64,000 nucleotides of DNA from Escherichia coli DSM 30083 = JCM 1649 = ATCC 11775 (GTDB taxonomy: Bacteria > Pseudomonadota > Gammaproteobacteria > Enterobacterales > Enterobacteriaceae), in assembly GCF_003697165.2 (NCBI RefSeq), contig NZ_CP033092.2:4154001-4218000 (forward strand), read 5' to 3'. Shown here in pieces: positions 29,197-39,184 of the stretch; position 1 is the first letter of the stretch, and every line of letters begins with the position of its first letter. Under the pieces are notes generated by a model that did no database searches, was not told the origin of the DNA, and saw nothing but the letters and a program-made list of their open reading frames with translations. The position numbers and the translations under genes were made by a program.

Positions 29197-29640
29197 ATGA
29201 AAAACGCGACGTTCTACCTTCTGGACAATGACACCACCGTCGATGGCTTAAGCGCCGTTGAGCAACTGGTGTGTGAAATTGCCGCAGAACGTTGGCGCAG
29301 CGGTAAGCGCGTGCTCATCGCCTGTGAAGATGAAAAGCAGGCTTACCGGCTGGATGAAGCCCTGTGGGCGCGTCCGGCAGAAAGCTTTGTTCCGCATAAT
29401 TTAGCGGGAGAAGGACCGCGCGGCGGTGCGCCGGTGGAGATCGCCTGGCCGCAAAAACGCAGCAGCAGCCCGCGCGATATATTGATTAGTCTGCGAACAA
29501 GCTTTGCAGATTTTGCCACCGCTTTCACAGAAGTGGTAGACTTCGTTCCTTATGAAGATTCTCTGAAACAACTGGCGCGCGAACGCTATAAAGCCTACCG
29601 CGTGGCTGGTTTCAACCTGAATACGGCAACCTGGAAATAA
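29197..29640 (+). CDS. holC: HolC, DNA polymerase III chi subunit
   Basis: Chi (147 residues) is part of the clamp loader. It joins HolD (psi) and binds the C-terminal tail of single-strand-binding protein, aiding primase-to-polymerase hand-off. It starts MKNATFYLLDND and ends NLNTATWK as in K-12. Its stop overlaps the valS start by one base (TAATG), making a coupled pair. A weak ribosome site (CCACAAGAAG) precedes the ATG. Confidence 0.97.
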   Translation: MKNATFYLLDNDTTVDGLSAVEQLVCEIAAERWRSGKRVLIACEDEKQAYRLDEALWARPAESFVPHNLAGEGPRGGAPVEIAWPQKRSSSPRDILISLRTSFADFATAFTEVVDFVPYEDSLKQLARERYKAYRVAGFNLNTATWK

Positions 29641-32495
29641 TGGAAAAGACATATAACCCACAAGATATCGAACAGCCGCTTTACGAGCACTGGGAAAAGC
29701 AGGGCTACTTTAAGCCTAATGGCGATGAAAGCCAGGAAAGTTTCTGCATCATGATCCCGCCGCCGAACGTCACCGGCAGTTTGCATATGGGTCACGCCTT
29801 CCAGCAAACCATCATGGATACCATGATCCGCTATCAGCGCATGCAGGGCAAAAACACCCTGTGGCAGGTCGGTACTGACCACGCCGGGATCGCTACCCAG
29901 ATGGTCGTTGAGCGCAAGATTGCCGCAGAAGAAGGTAAAACCCGTCACGACTACGGCCGCGAAGCTTTCATCGACAAAATTTGGGAATGGAAAGCGGAAT
30001 CCGGCGGCACCATTACCCGTCAGATGCGCCGTCTCGGCAACTCCGTGGACTGGGAGCGTGAACGCTTCACGATGGACGAAGGCCTGTCCAATGCGGTGAA
30101 AGAAGTTTTCGTTCGTCTGTATAAAGAAGACCTGATTTACCGTGGCAAACGCCTGGTAAACTGGGACCCGAAACTGCGCACCGCTATCTCTGACCTGGAA
30201 GTGGAAAACCGCGAATCGAAAGGTTCGATGTGGCACATCCGCTATCCGCTGGCTGACGGTGCGAAAACCGCAGACGGTAAAGATTACCTGGTGGTTGCGA
30301 CTACCCGTCCGGAAACCCTGCTGGGCGATACCGGTGTAGCCGTTAACCCGGAAGATCCGCGTTACAAAGACCTGATTGGCAAATATGTCATTCTACCGCT
30401 GGTTAACCGTCGTATTCCGATCGTTGGCGACGAACACGCCGACATGGAAAAAGGCACCGGCTGCGTGAAGATCACCCCGGCGCACGACTTTAACGACTAT
30501 GAAGTCGGTAAACGTCACGCCCTGCCGATGATCAACATCCTGACCTTTGACGGCGATATCCGTGAAAGCGCCCAGGTGTTCGATACCAAAGGTAACGAAT
30601 CTGACGTTTATTCCAGCGAGATCCCGGCAGAATTCCAGAAACTGGAGCGTTTTGCCGCACGTAAAGCAGTCGTTGCTGCGGTTGACGCACTCGGCCTGCT
30701 GGAAGAAATTAAACCGCACGACCTGACCGTTCCTTACGGCGACCGTGGCGGCGTAGTTATCGAACCAATGCTGACCGACCAGTGGTACGTGCGTGCCGAT
30801 GTACTGGCGAAACCGGCGGTTGAAGCGGTTGAGAACGGCGACATTCAGTTCGTACCGAAGCAGTACGAAAACATGTATTTCTCCTGGATGCGCGATATTC
30901 AGGACTGGTGTATCTCTCGTCAGCTGTGGTGGGGTCACCGTATCCCGGCATGGTATGACGAAGCGGGTAATGTTTATGTTGGCCGCAACGAAGAAGAAGT
31001 GCGCAAGGAAAATAACCTCGGTGCCGACGTTGCCCTGCGTCAGGACGAAGACGTTCTCGACACCTGGTTCTCTTCTGCGCTGTGGACCTTCTCTACCCTT
31101 GGCTGGCCGGAAAACACCGACGCCCTGCGTCAGTTCCACCCAACCAGCGTGATGGTATCCGGCTTCGACATCATCTTCTTCTGGATTGCCCGCATGATCA
31201 TGATGACCATGCACTTCATCAAAGATGAAAATGGCAAACCGCAGGTGCCGTTCCACACTGTTTACATGACCGGTCTGATTCGTGACGACGAAGGCCAGAA
31301 AATGTCCAAATCCAAGGGTAACGTTATCGACCCGCTGGATATGGTTGACGGTATTTCGCTGCCAGAACTGCTGGAAAAACGTACCGGCAATATGATGCAG
31401 CCGCAGCTGGCGGACAAAATCCGTAAGCGCACCGAGAAACAGTTCCCGAACGGCATTGAGCCGCACGGCACCGATGCCCTGCGCTTCACCCTGGCGGCGC
31501 TGGCGTCTACCGGTCGTGACATCAACTGGGATATGAAGCGCCTGGAAGGTTACCGTAACTTCTGTAACAAGCTGTGGAACGCCAGCCGCTTTGTGCTGAT
31601 GAACACAGAAGGTCAGGATTGCGGCTTTAACGGCGGCGAAATGACACTGTCGCTGGCGGACCGCTGGATTCTGGCAGAGTTCAACCAGACCATCAAAGCG
31701 TACCGCGAAGCGCTGGACAGCTTCCGCTTCGATATCGCTGCAGGCATTCTGTATGAGTTCACCTGGAACCAGTTCTGTGACTGGTATCTGGAGCTGACCA
31801 AGCCGGTAATGAACGGTGGCACCGAAGCCGAACTGCGCGGTACTCGCCATACGCTGGTGACTGTACTGGAAGGTCTGCTGCGCCTCGCGCATCCGATCAT
31901 TCCGTTCATCACCGAAACCATCTGGCAGCGTGTGAAAGTACTTTGCGGTATCACTGCCGACACCATCATGCTGCAGCCGTTCCCGCAGTACGATGCATCT
32001 CAGGTTGATGAAGCCGCACTGGCCGACACCGAATGGCTGAAACAGGCGATCGTTGCGGTACGTAACATCCGTGCAGAAATGAACATCGCGCCGGGCAAAC
32101 CGCTGGAGCTGCTGCTGCGTGGTTGCAGCGCGGATGCAGAACGTCGCATAAATGAAAACCGTGGCTTCCTGCAAACCCTGGCGCGTCTGGAAAGCATCAC
32201 CGTGCTGCCTGCCGATGACAAAGGTCCGGTTTCCGTTACGAAGATCATCGACGGCGCAGAGCTGCTGATCCCGATGGCTGGCCTCATCAACAAAGAAGAT
32301 GAGCTGGCGCGTCTGGCGAAAGAAGTGGCGAAGATCGAAGGCGAAATCAGCCGTATCGAGAACAAGCTGGCGAATGAAGGCTTTGTCGCCCGCGCACCGG
32401 AAGCGGTCATCGCGAAAGAGCGTGAGAAGCTGGAAGGCTATGCGGAAGCGAAAGCGAAGCTGATTGAACAGCAGGCTGTTATCGCCGCGCTGTAA
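29640..32495 (+). CDS. valS: ValS, valyl-tRNA synthetase
   Basis: ValS (951 residues) charges tRNA-Val in the cytosol. Class I motifs are present: HMGH at 49-52 and KMSKS at 554-558. The editing (CP1) domain lies between them, and a C-terminal coiled coil with many Glu and Lys residues closes the protein. Essential and full length. A strong hairpin terminator follows 20 bases after the stop. Long antisense frames inside it are codon-bias artefacts. Confidence 0.98.
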   Translation: MEKTYNPQDIEQPLYEHWEKQGYFKPNGDESQESFCIMIPPPNVTGSLHMGHAFQQTIMDTMIRYQRMQGKNTLWQVGTDHAGIATQMVVERKIAAEEGKTRHDYGREAFIDKIWEWKAESGGTITRQMRRLGNSVDWERERFTMDEGLSNAVKEVFVRLYKEDLIYRGKRLVNWDPKLRTAISDLEVENRESKGSMWHIRYPLADGAKTADGKDYLVVATTRPETLLGDTGVAVNPEDPRYKDLIGKYVILPLVNRRIPIVGDEHADMEKGTGCVKITPAHDFNDYEVGKRHALPMINILTFDGDIRESAQVFDTKGNESDVYSSEIPAEFQKLERFAARKAVVAAVDALGLLEEIKPHDLTVPYGDRGGVVIEPMLTDQWYVRADVLAKPAVEAVENGDIQFVPKQYENMYFSWMRDIQDWCISRQLWWGHRIPAWYDEAGNVYVGRNEEEVRKENNLGADVALRQDEDVLDTWFSSALWTFSTLGWPENTDALRQFHPTSVMVSGFDIIFFWIARMIMMTMHFIKDENGKPQVPFHTVYMTGLIRDDEGQKMSKSKGNVIDPLDMVDGISLPELLEKRTGNMMQPQLADKIRKRTEKQFPNGIEPHGTDALRFTLAALASTGRDINWDMKRLEGYRNFCNKLWNASRFVLMNTEGQDCGFNGGEMTLSLADRWILAEFNQTIKAYREALDSFRFDIAAGILYEFTWNQFCDWYLELTKPVMNGGTEAELRGTRHTLVTVLEGLLRLAHPIIPFITETIWQRVKVLCGITADTIMLQPFPQYDASQVDEAALADTEWLKQAIVAVRNIRAEMNIAPGKPLELLLRGCSADAERRINENRGFLQTLARLESITVLPADDKGPVSVTKIIDGAELLIPMAGLINKEDELARLAKEVAKIEGEISRIENKLANEGFVARAPEAVIAKEREKLEGYAEAKAKLIEQQAVIAAL

Positions 32496-32515
32496 TCAAC
32501 ACCGTGATGAAAACG

Positions 32516-32545
32516 AAGGCCGGAGAATGCTCCGGCCTTTTTTAT
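32516..32545 (+). terminator. valS rho-independent terminator
   Basis: AAGGCCGGAG, loop AATG, CTCCGGCCTT followed by a T run. The A-rich and T-rich flanks suggest it also ends transcription of yjgN on the opposite strand. Confidence 0.9.
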
Positions 32546-32548
32546 CTC

Positions 32549-33745
32549 TTACAGAAATGGTAAAGAAGGCATAATTCCCCGTGAAATACTGGCTAAGAAG
32601 CCTTTATCTGGTTGTTCTTCTTTATTGATTAAAGGAAGGTCATCCAAATCGCCCAGCAAATACGTATTTTTTGCCTGCCAGTCAATCATCCATATTTTCA
32701 GCAGTGGATAAGCCAGACCGCCCGTAATCCCGGATATCACTACCAACGCACACATGCGATAAAGCATACCGTGGTAAGTTAAAGTTGAGCGAAAACGAAT
32801 ACGCCCATCATTCAGTGACAGGTTGCTCATAAAATGATTTCGCAACGACACCGTTAAATAACTGGTGCTAACAGCAATCCCAAAATAATAGATTAACTGC
32901 GCGATTATCATTTTACGTTGCATTTCCATAAATTGCTGTAAATTCTCAATATCATCATTTGCATACACAAAACTATCATACGCATTTAATATTTGATCGA
33001 AGATAATATAACCAGCAACAGCGAGAAAAGGTAATAAAGCTAAAAATGCGAGAATGGCATATTTTATACAATACGTAGTATCTAATTTCACCTTGAAACG
33101 ATGTATACCGAAACTGGTATTGCTCCAGAGAAAACTCATTACCAGACTATATAAAGTACCATTAAAAATACCAATGGAAACAATACCAACTATTGCCATC
33201 AGAACCACAGATATAATAACACTACTTGAACTATTGGCATGTAGCATCTTTGTCGAGATAAAGAAAACAGTCCCCATCCCAATGGCCATTAAAATCGGCA
33301 AGAAAAAGGTTACCCACCAGAACCCTTTCAAAGAGCAATTAAAACTAAATCTTACGCCGTTGAGACTGGTCATCAAGGCCTGATAACGCAGTCCTTTTGC
33401 TGCCATAAATATAAGCAAAACCAACAGTGACAAAGTCAAAACACAGCCAACAAGCGGCATATCTGCTGACACTGTCATTAAGATTGCGAAATAGAAAAAA
33501 ACAAAAACAAGACAACTAACAAAAACATTCCCACCGGTAATTCCATAAGAAAATCGTTGTCCGTTAACTTCCATATTAGCATAGAGATAACGCTTACATT
33601 TCATTAATGCCCATGGTAAATAGATACCTAGCGTTATAATCGTTAACAACACATTCACCACACAAATAAGAAAATATCTCTCACCTGTGCCATGAAAAAC
33701 AAACGAATGGGACGGAACATCCATTTCATTAATAACTTGAGCCAT
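32549..33745 (-). CDS. yjgN: YjgN, inner membrane protein (DUF898)
   Basis: The 398-residue protein has about eight hydrophobic segments spread along its length, beginning with the block FLICVVNVLLTIITLGIYLP near residue 27. It belongs to the DUF898 family of unknown function. I start at the ATG at 33745, which follows AGGGAA; the frame open to 33772 would add nine residues without a better site. It is divergent from yjgM. Composition is more AT rich than the neighbouring valS. Confidence 0.92.
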   Translation of the reverse strand: MAQVINEMDVPSHSFVFHGTGERYFLICVVNVLLTIITLGIYLPWALMKCKRYLYANMEVNGQRFSYGITGGNVFVSCLVFVFFYFAILMTVSADMPLVGCVLTLSLLVLLIFMAAKGLRYQALMTSLNGVRFSFNCSLKGFWWVTFFLPILMAIGMGTVFFISTKMLHANSSSSVIISVVLMAIVGIVSIGIFNGTLYSLVMSFLWSNTSFGIHRFKVKLDTTYCIKYAILAFLALLPFLAVAGYIIFDQILNAYDSFVYANDDIENLQQFMEMQRKMIIAQLIYYFGIAVSTSYLTVSLRNHFMSNLSLNDGRIRFRSTLTYHGMLYRMCALVVISGITGGLAYPLLKIWMIDWQAKNTYLLGDLDDLPLINKEEQPDKGFLASISRGIMPSLPFL

Positions 33746-33937
33746 AAAAATTCCCTGAATTAAAAAATCCATTGATATAATTTATAGATACAGACAGTAA
33801 AATGTTCTGCCACGTTACAATACTCTTATCAGTAATAGGCTGGCAAAAACTTTATTACTTTATAAGTCGCTTGCGCACGTAAGAAGAGAGTGGTATTAAA
33901 CAAATGTATAATTACTTTATTTTTATTGGGTTAAACT

Positions 33938-34441
33938 ATGAATAACATTGCGCCGCAATCACCTGTAATGCGTCGCCTGACGCAGCAGGATAATCCCGCT
34001 ATCGCCCGCGTCATTCGTCAGGTATCCGCCGAATACGGTCTTACCGCTGATAAAGGCTACACCGTCGCCGATCCGAACCTTGACGAGTTGTATCAAGTGT
34101 ATAGTCAGCCTGGCCATGCATATTGGGTGGTTGAGTTCGATGGTGAAGTGGTCGGCGGCGGTGGGATTGCGCCATTAGCAGGTAGTGAATCGGACATTTG
34201 CGAACTGCAAAAGATGTATTTTCTTCCGGCTATTCGCGGTAAAGGGCTGGCGAAAAAACTGGCCTTAATGGCGATGGAGCAGGCACGAGAGATGGGCTTC
34301 AAACGCTGCTATCTGGAAACGACCGCTTTTTTAAAGGAAGCCATTGCGCTTTATGAGCATTTGGGCTTTGAGCATATCGACTATGCGCTTGGCTGCACGG
34401 GCCATGTCGATTGTGAAGTGCGGATGCTACGCGAACTCTAA
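33938..34441 (+). CDS. yjgM: YjgM, GNAT-family acetyltransferase
   Basis: The 167-residue protein has the GNAT fold: the acetyl-CoA loop shows LPAIRGKGLAKKLA near 98-111, followed by AREMGFKRCYLETT. The acceptor substrate is not evident from sequence. It ends about 45 bases from the convergent rraB, with a shared hairpin between them. Length and sequence are as in K-12. Confidence 0.93.
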   Translation: MNNIAPQSPVMRRLTQQDNPAIARVIRQVSAEYGLTADKGYTVADPNLDELYQVYSQPGHAYWVVEFDGEVVGGGGIAPLAGSESDICELQKMYFLPAIRGKGLAKKLALMAMEQAREMGFKRCYLETTAFLKEAIALYEHLGFEHIDYALGCTGHVDCEVRMLREL

Positions 34442-34442
34442 A

Positions 34443-34476
34443 AAAATGCCCGCTAGTGTGTGCTATCGGGCATTTT
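34443..34476. terminator. bidirectional terminator between yjgM and rraB
   Basis: AAAATGCCCG at 34443 pairs with CGGGCATTTT ending at 34476, with A and T runs on either side, so it can serve both convergent genes. Confidence 0.85.
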
Positions 34477-34486
34477 AATCAATTAA

Positions 34487-34903
34487 TTAGTGGCGAACCC
34501 CGTCATCGTCTTCATCGACAAAATCTTCATCGTCGCCGTCTTCGCCGTTAGGATCTTCAAAGTAAGTGCCCCAACCGTCGTACTCAACGTCAAATTTCTC
34601 CGCCAGCGTCATCAGTTGTTCAACCTGGGCATCGATCAGATCGGCATTCAACGCGCACTCGCTGAGGATGTCGCAGCAAATCACGATATCACCATCTTCA
34701 ACTTCCAGCTCTTCTGGATCGGTCACTTCATAACCAAGTTTAAACGCTTCAACTGCTGCTTTTTCCAGGGTTTCCAGATCGTCTGCGGAAAGATGGTGTT
34801 CGATGGTGTACAGCGCGTCCGGATCGCTGCCATCTTCCAGTAATTCTTCAATAATCAAACGTGTTTCTTCACGCTGTTCTTCCAGTTGTTCCGGGTTTGC
34901 CAT
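34487..34903 (-). CDS. rraB: RraB, protein regulator of RNase E
   Basis: RraB (138 residues) binds RNase E in the cytosol and alters its activity and the composition of the degradosome. It is strongly acidic, with an Asp/Glu-rich C-terminal tail ([11 protein letters not shown]), and starts [15 protein letters not shown]. Full length compared with K-12 (YjgD). It is divergent from argI; the gap holds the ARG boxes. Confidence 0.96.
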
Positions 34904-35000
34904 GGCTCATTCCTCTTAATGTCCTGCCGATACTCTTATTGTCACACACCACTGACATTGCCTCCACCTTTGTGACAAAGATTTATGCTTTAGACTTGCA

Positions 35001-35039
35001 AATGAATAACCATCCATATAAATTGAATTTTAATTCATT
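35001..35039 (+). promoter_or_regulatory. tandem ARG boxes before argI
   Basis: Two 18-base imperfect palindromes fit the ArgR site: AATGAATAACCATCCATA (35001-35018) and ATTGAATTTTAATTCATT (35022-35039), separated by three bases as in other arg operators. ArgR bound with arginine would repress argI here. Confidence 0.9.
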
Positions 35040-35064
35040 GAGGCGTTAGCCACAGGAGGGATCT

Positions 35065-36069
35065 ATGTCTGGGTTTTATCATAAGCATTTCCTGAAATTA
35101 CTCGATTTCACGCCAGCTGAACTCAACAGCCTGCTGCAGTTAGCCGCGAAGCTGAAAGCCGATAAGAAAAGTGGTAAAGAAGAAGCCAAACTCACTGGTA
35201 AAAACATCGCGCTCATCTTCGAAAAAGACTCGACTCGTACCCGATGCTCTTTCGAAGTTGCCGCATATGACCAGGGTGCTCGCGTTACTTATCTCGGCCC
35301 AAGCGGCAGCCAGATTGGTCATAAAGAGTCGATTAAAGACACTGCCCGCGTGCTTGGTCGCATGTATGACGGTATTCAGTATCGCGGCTATGGTCAGGAG
35401 ATTGTCGAAACACTGGCGGAATACGCTGGCGTGCCAGTATGGAACGGCCTGACCAATGAGTTCCACCCCACCCAGCTGCTGGCGGATCTTCTCACCATGC
35501 AAGAGCATTTGCCCGGTAAAACATTCAACGAAATGACGCTGGTCTATGCAGGTGACGCACGTAACAACATGGGAAACTCGATGCTTGAAGCTGCGGCGCT
35601 TACCGGTCTGGATTTGCGTCTGGTCGCGCCAAAGGCATGCTGGCCGGAAGCTGCGCTGGTTACGGAATGCCGCGCCCTGGCACAGCAAAATGGCGGGGAT
35701 ATTACGCTGACGGAAGATGTAGCCAAAGGAGTTGAAGGTGCTGACTTTATCTATACCGATGTATGGGTGTCGATGGGTGAAGCAAAAGAGAAATGGGCGG
35801 AACGGATTGCATTGCTGCGTGATTATCAGGTGAACAGCAAGATGATGCAGTTGACTGGTAACCCGGAGGTCAAATTCCTCCACTGCCTGCCCGCGTTTCA
35901 TGACGACCAAACGACGCTTGGTAAGAAAATGGCGGAAGAATTTGGCCTACATGGCGGAATGGAAGTGACTGATGAGGTCTTCGAATCTGCCGCCAGCATT
36001 GTTTTTGATCAGGCGGAAAACCGTATGCATACCATCAAAGCGGTGATGGTCGCGACGCTCAGTAAATAA
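35065..36069 (+). CDS. argI: ArgI, ornithine carbamoyltransferase
   Basis: ArgI (334 residues) makes citrulline from ornithine and carbamoyl phosphate in arginine synthesis. The carbamoyl-phosphate motif STRTR is at 56-60 and the ornithine-side HCLPAFHD motif near 272-279. The ATG at 35065 follows GGAGGG. It is controlled by the upstream ARG boxes and ends in a strong hairpin. The nearby pyrB encodes the related transcarbamoylase that uses the same carbamoyl phosphate. Confidence 0.98.
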
Positions 36070-36085
36070 TTGATATCGCTATAAA

Positions 36086-36117
36086 GATGCCGGGAAATAC
36101 AAAACTATCCCGGCATC
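36086..36117 (+). terminator. argI terminator
   Basis: GATGCCGGGA at 36086 pairs with TCCCGGCATC ending at 36117, followed by an AT-rich stretch. It separates argI from the convergent yjgL. Confidence 0.8.
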
Positions 36118-36193
36118 ACATTATTTTATGTAGTAATAGTTCTATTCTACCACCCAAATTTTTCTATTACTATACGTAAATCTTCCGGAGGAT

Positions 36194-37801
36194 TTAATTT
36201 TCCCAACTGTTCATTATTAATATATTCATATATTCATATATATTGATTTTGCCATTCCGGAGGATTTTCATCATTCTTGTTCTAATTTTTAATTCATTAC
36301 CCATCTTTTCTTCAAAAATCTTAATGACATAACCCGGATGTTTTTTTACAATTTCATTTGTTTTTTCTTCATTACCATAAACATATCCTAACTCATTAAG
36401 ATACAGCTGTTCGCCCTCATACTTCTTAAGTAATTGATAGAAGTACCACTTCGCAAAATCAGGTTGCCTCATGAAAAAATCCTTCAAAAAAATATCATTT
36501 ACTAAAATGCTGACAGGCACTTCATTAAATAGCAACTTAACATCATCAAATAACCTTAGTATTAAGCGTGATTTTTCTTGATTGCTTAAGTTAAAATCAT
36601 TGACATACGCAACCAACTTATCCCAAATCAATTCCTGTAATTTACGGCTATTTTCATAGGGTTCTTTATCGAGATTAAAAAATAAGGTCTCAGCTATTTT
36701 AATTTTAGATTGATCGCAGCTAAAATCTTTAGATTGATCGCGACTAAAATCAATATGATTTATCACAGAGCATGCATACTTTATCTTTTCAGAATCACCA
36801 AAATATTGCATGCTTTTATTAAAACACCAATCCAGCATTCTTACATCATTAATATATGGGGATTTTAAAAAAGTCTCCAGAATCGAACCGATAACCGGTG
36901 TAAGGTTAACTTTCGCATCATCTAAGGAATCAATAAGAATATGAGACAGGTTAACTTTGATGTCATTAATTTCATTGTCAGTAGCTTTCTTATTATTAAT
37001 AAGATAATTATTTAAGGCGTTAAGGGCATCTATTTCTTTCAGTGTCCATTTTTCACCAAGTAAGTATGAAATCGATTCATTACACATATAAGGCATTAAT
37101 AGCAGATGTTCTTTCCTTATTGCTAATAATGCATTGTTCAATGGTTTTTCTAATAAATCCGTAATCGTAGAATCAACTGAGTTTTTACAACTCACCTGCG
37201 AGTAATTTAAGTCATGAGGATTATTTAACTCCTGCGGAATATTTAATAGACGAGCTATTTCCTTGTTAGCTTCGCGTTGGTAACACGCCAGAACCTTGTT
37301 AGTAATCAGGTGTAATGAACTATCATCTTTTCTTTCAAAAGACTTACCTTCATAACGAAAACTCAAAAAATCAGATTGTGGAAATATAATGGCTGTATGT
37401 CCTTGACGAGTCCCCATAGTAGTGGTAGTAGAAAGTGAAATTTCTATAATCACCTTAGATGAATCCGCACGCTCACCTTCAGGATTATTCATAACAAAAT
37501 TCATTATTTCACTGCCATCATTATTTTTGATATAAGATGAGGACTCAATATGAGCCATCATATTTCTACCCGCTTCGTTGGAGCGTTTGCTAAAATCCAC
37601 ATAACCCAGGGTAAATATTTTTGCCAAAAACTCCAAAAATGCTCTGGGAGAAAGAATATTCCTTCTGCTATCCTGCCCCCCGGCAATACGGGCAAAATCA
37701 TTCATTCCAACACGCCAGGTATTTAAAACTTCACTTTTTTGTTTAAAATTGTCGGCTAATGTAATGTGTTGAGAATAATTCAAATCTGATATTTTGCTCA
37801 T
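36194..37801 (-). CDS. yjgL: YjgL, uncharacterised AT-rich protein, shorter than the K-12 form
   Basis: The 535-residue protein starts MSKISDLNYSQHITL after AAGGAG. It shows no signal peptide or catalytic motif I can name. I recall K-12 YjgL as about 604 residues, so this copy looks roughly 70 residues shorter, with an altered C-terminus (KINIYEYMNILIMNSWEN). The last codons contain repeated ATATTCAT units, and the motif TTCCGGAGGATTT occurs both inside the gene end (about 36255) and just after it (36182), a sign of local duplication or slippage. A tandem repeat DFSRDQSK/DFSCDQSK lies near residue 350. Low GC suggests old acquisition. Function unknown. Confidence 0.75.
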   Translation of the reverse strand: MSKISDLNYSQHITLADNFKQKSEVLNTWRVGMNDFARIAGGQDSRRNILSPRAFLEFLAKIFTLGYVDFSKRSNEAGRNMMAHIESSSYIKNNDGSEIMNFVMNNPEGERADSSKVIIEISLSTTTTMGTRQGHTAIIFPQSDFLSFRYEGKSFERKDDSSLHLITNKVLACYQREANKEIARLLNIPQELNNPHDLNYSQVSCKNSVDSTITDLLEKPLNNALLAIRKEHLLLMPYMCNESISYLLGEKWTLKEIDALNALNNYLINNKKATDNEINDIKVNLSHILIDSLDDAKVNLTPVIGSILETFLKSPYINDVRMLDWCFNKSMQYFGDSEKIKYACSVINHIDFSRDQSKDFSCDQSKIKIAETLFFNLDKEPYENSRKLQELIWDKLVAYVNDFNLSNQEKSRLILRLFDDVKLLFNEVPVSILVNDIFLKDFFMRQPDFAKWYFYQLLKKYEGEQLYLNELGYVYGNEEKTNEIVKKHPGYVIKIFEEKMGNELKIRTRMMKILRNGKINIYEYMNILIMNSWEN

Positions 37802-37923
37802 GACGGACTCCTTGAGTTAATAAGAACGTCTAAGCATTACAAATTCTACTCACAAAAAAATATCAAAAAACGCTCTTTTCATAAGCTCGCCGTAAACCTG
37901 GAGTTATTTACGGCGAAAAGTCA

Positions 37924-38379
<456 letters not shown>

Positions 38380-38520
38380 TTCCACTCCTTAATTAAAACA
38401 ATGTTTCATTTCTATCGTTATACGAAAAGATGATCAATTCCGCCAGCCTTAACGCGTGAATTATTGTCTTATCACAACTTATCGGCAGGCGCGTTCCCGC
38501 CTTTCGGGTCAAGGCCAGCA

Positions 38521-39114
38521 TCACTCCTTGAGAATAGTTTTTATCGCTTCCCCCGCCAGTGCAGCTGTTGCACAGAGTTGTTCGATGGAGTGCCCCTCCC
38601 GTGCCTTCGCAGAAAGCCCTGACATCACGGTACTCATAAAATCAGTCACACATTGTGCGCTTTGTGGATGCCGCCTGGCGATATAGTCATAAATGGTCGT
38701 TTCTGCGGCGTGATAATATTGAACGGCAATATCACGCGCTTGTGGATCATGACTATGAATACCTTCAAGAACCATACAGCCAGCGCAGCCGCCGTTTTGG
38801 CTATATCTGCGCGCCGCTTCTTTTAATACCTCAACCAGGCACTCGCCTACCGGACGATCATCACGAAGAATATCGGCAAGCGGAATAGCTTCCGTACCGA
38901 CATATTCATTGAGTACACGGCTAAATAACCCAGCCTTACTGCCAAAAGCCGCGTAGAGGCTCGGGGGGTTAATACCAAGATAATCAGTAACTTCAGCAAC
39001 ACTGACAGCATCGAAACCTTTTTGGTGAAAAAGCACTTTTGCCGCAGAGACTGCCTGCTCAGGAGCGAAACGTCTGGGACGACCTGGAACGCGAGATTGT
39101 TTTTTAGTGACCAT
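38521..39114 (-). CDS. bdcR: BdcR, TetR-family repressor of bdcA
   Basis: BdcR (197 residues) has the TetR N-terminal helix-turn-helix (VSVAEVTDYLGINPPSLYAAF near residues 37-57) and a ligand-binding C-terminal domain. In K-12 it represses bdcA. The start codon lies inside the left arm of an inverted repeat that is shared with the divergent bdcA promoter, so the protein probably also controls itself. Full length. Confidence 0.95.
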   Translation of the reverse strand: MVTKKQSRVPGRPRRFAPEQAVSAAKVLFHQKGFDAVSVAEVTDYLGINPPSLYAAFGSKAGLFSRVLNEYVGTEAIPLADILRDDRPVGECLVEVLKEAARRYSQNGGCAGCMVLEGIHSHDPQARDIAVQYYHAAETTIYDYIARRHPQSAQCVTDFMSTVMSGLSAKAREGHSIEQLCATAALAGEAIKTILKE

Positions 39115-39154
39115 TACAAAACTTGTTGACAGAAAGTTAAAACAGTTTTGTAAT
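39113..39154. promoter_or_regulatory. bdcR/bdcA operator: perfect 11-base inverted repeat
   Basis: ATTACAAAACT (39113-39123) and AGTTTTGTAAT (39144-39154) are perfect complements with a 20-base gap. The bdcA -35 TTGACA (39126-39131) lies between the arms, and the right arm contains the -10-like TGTAAT at 39149-39154, 17 bases downstream. The left arm covers the bdcR start codon. Binding of BdcR here would block both genes. The motif is seen; the binding is inferred. Confidence 0.75.
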
Positions 39155-39184
39155 GCATGTTACATAATAAATCAAGGAGTCCTT

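Noticed and set aside
30393..32174. 593-codon antisense frame inside valS
   Set aside because: Strong codon bias of valS leaves the antisense phase open; the translation has no protein-like motifs and no ribosome site.
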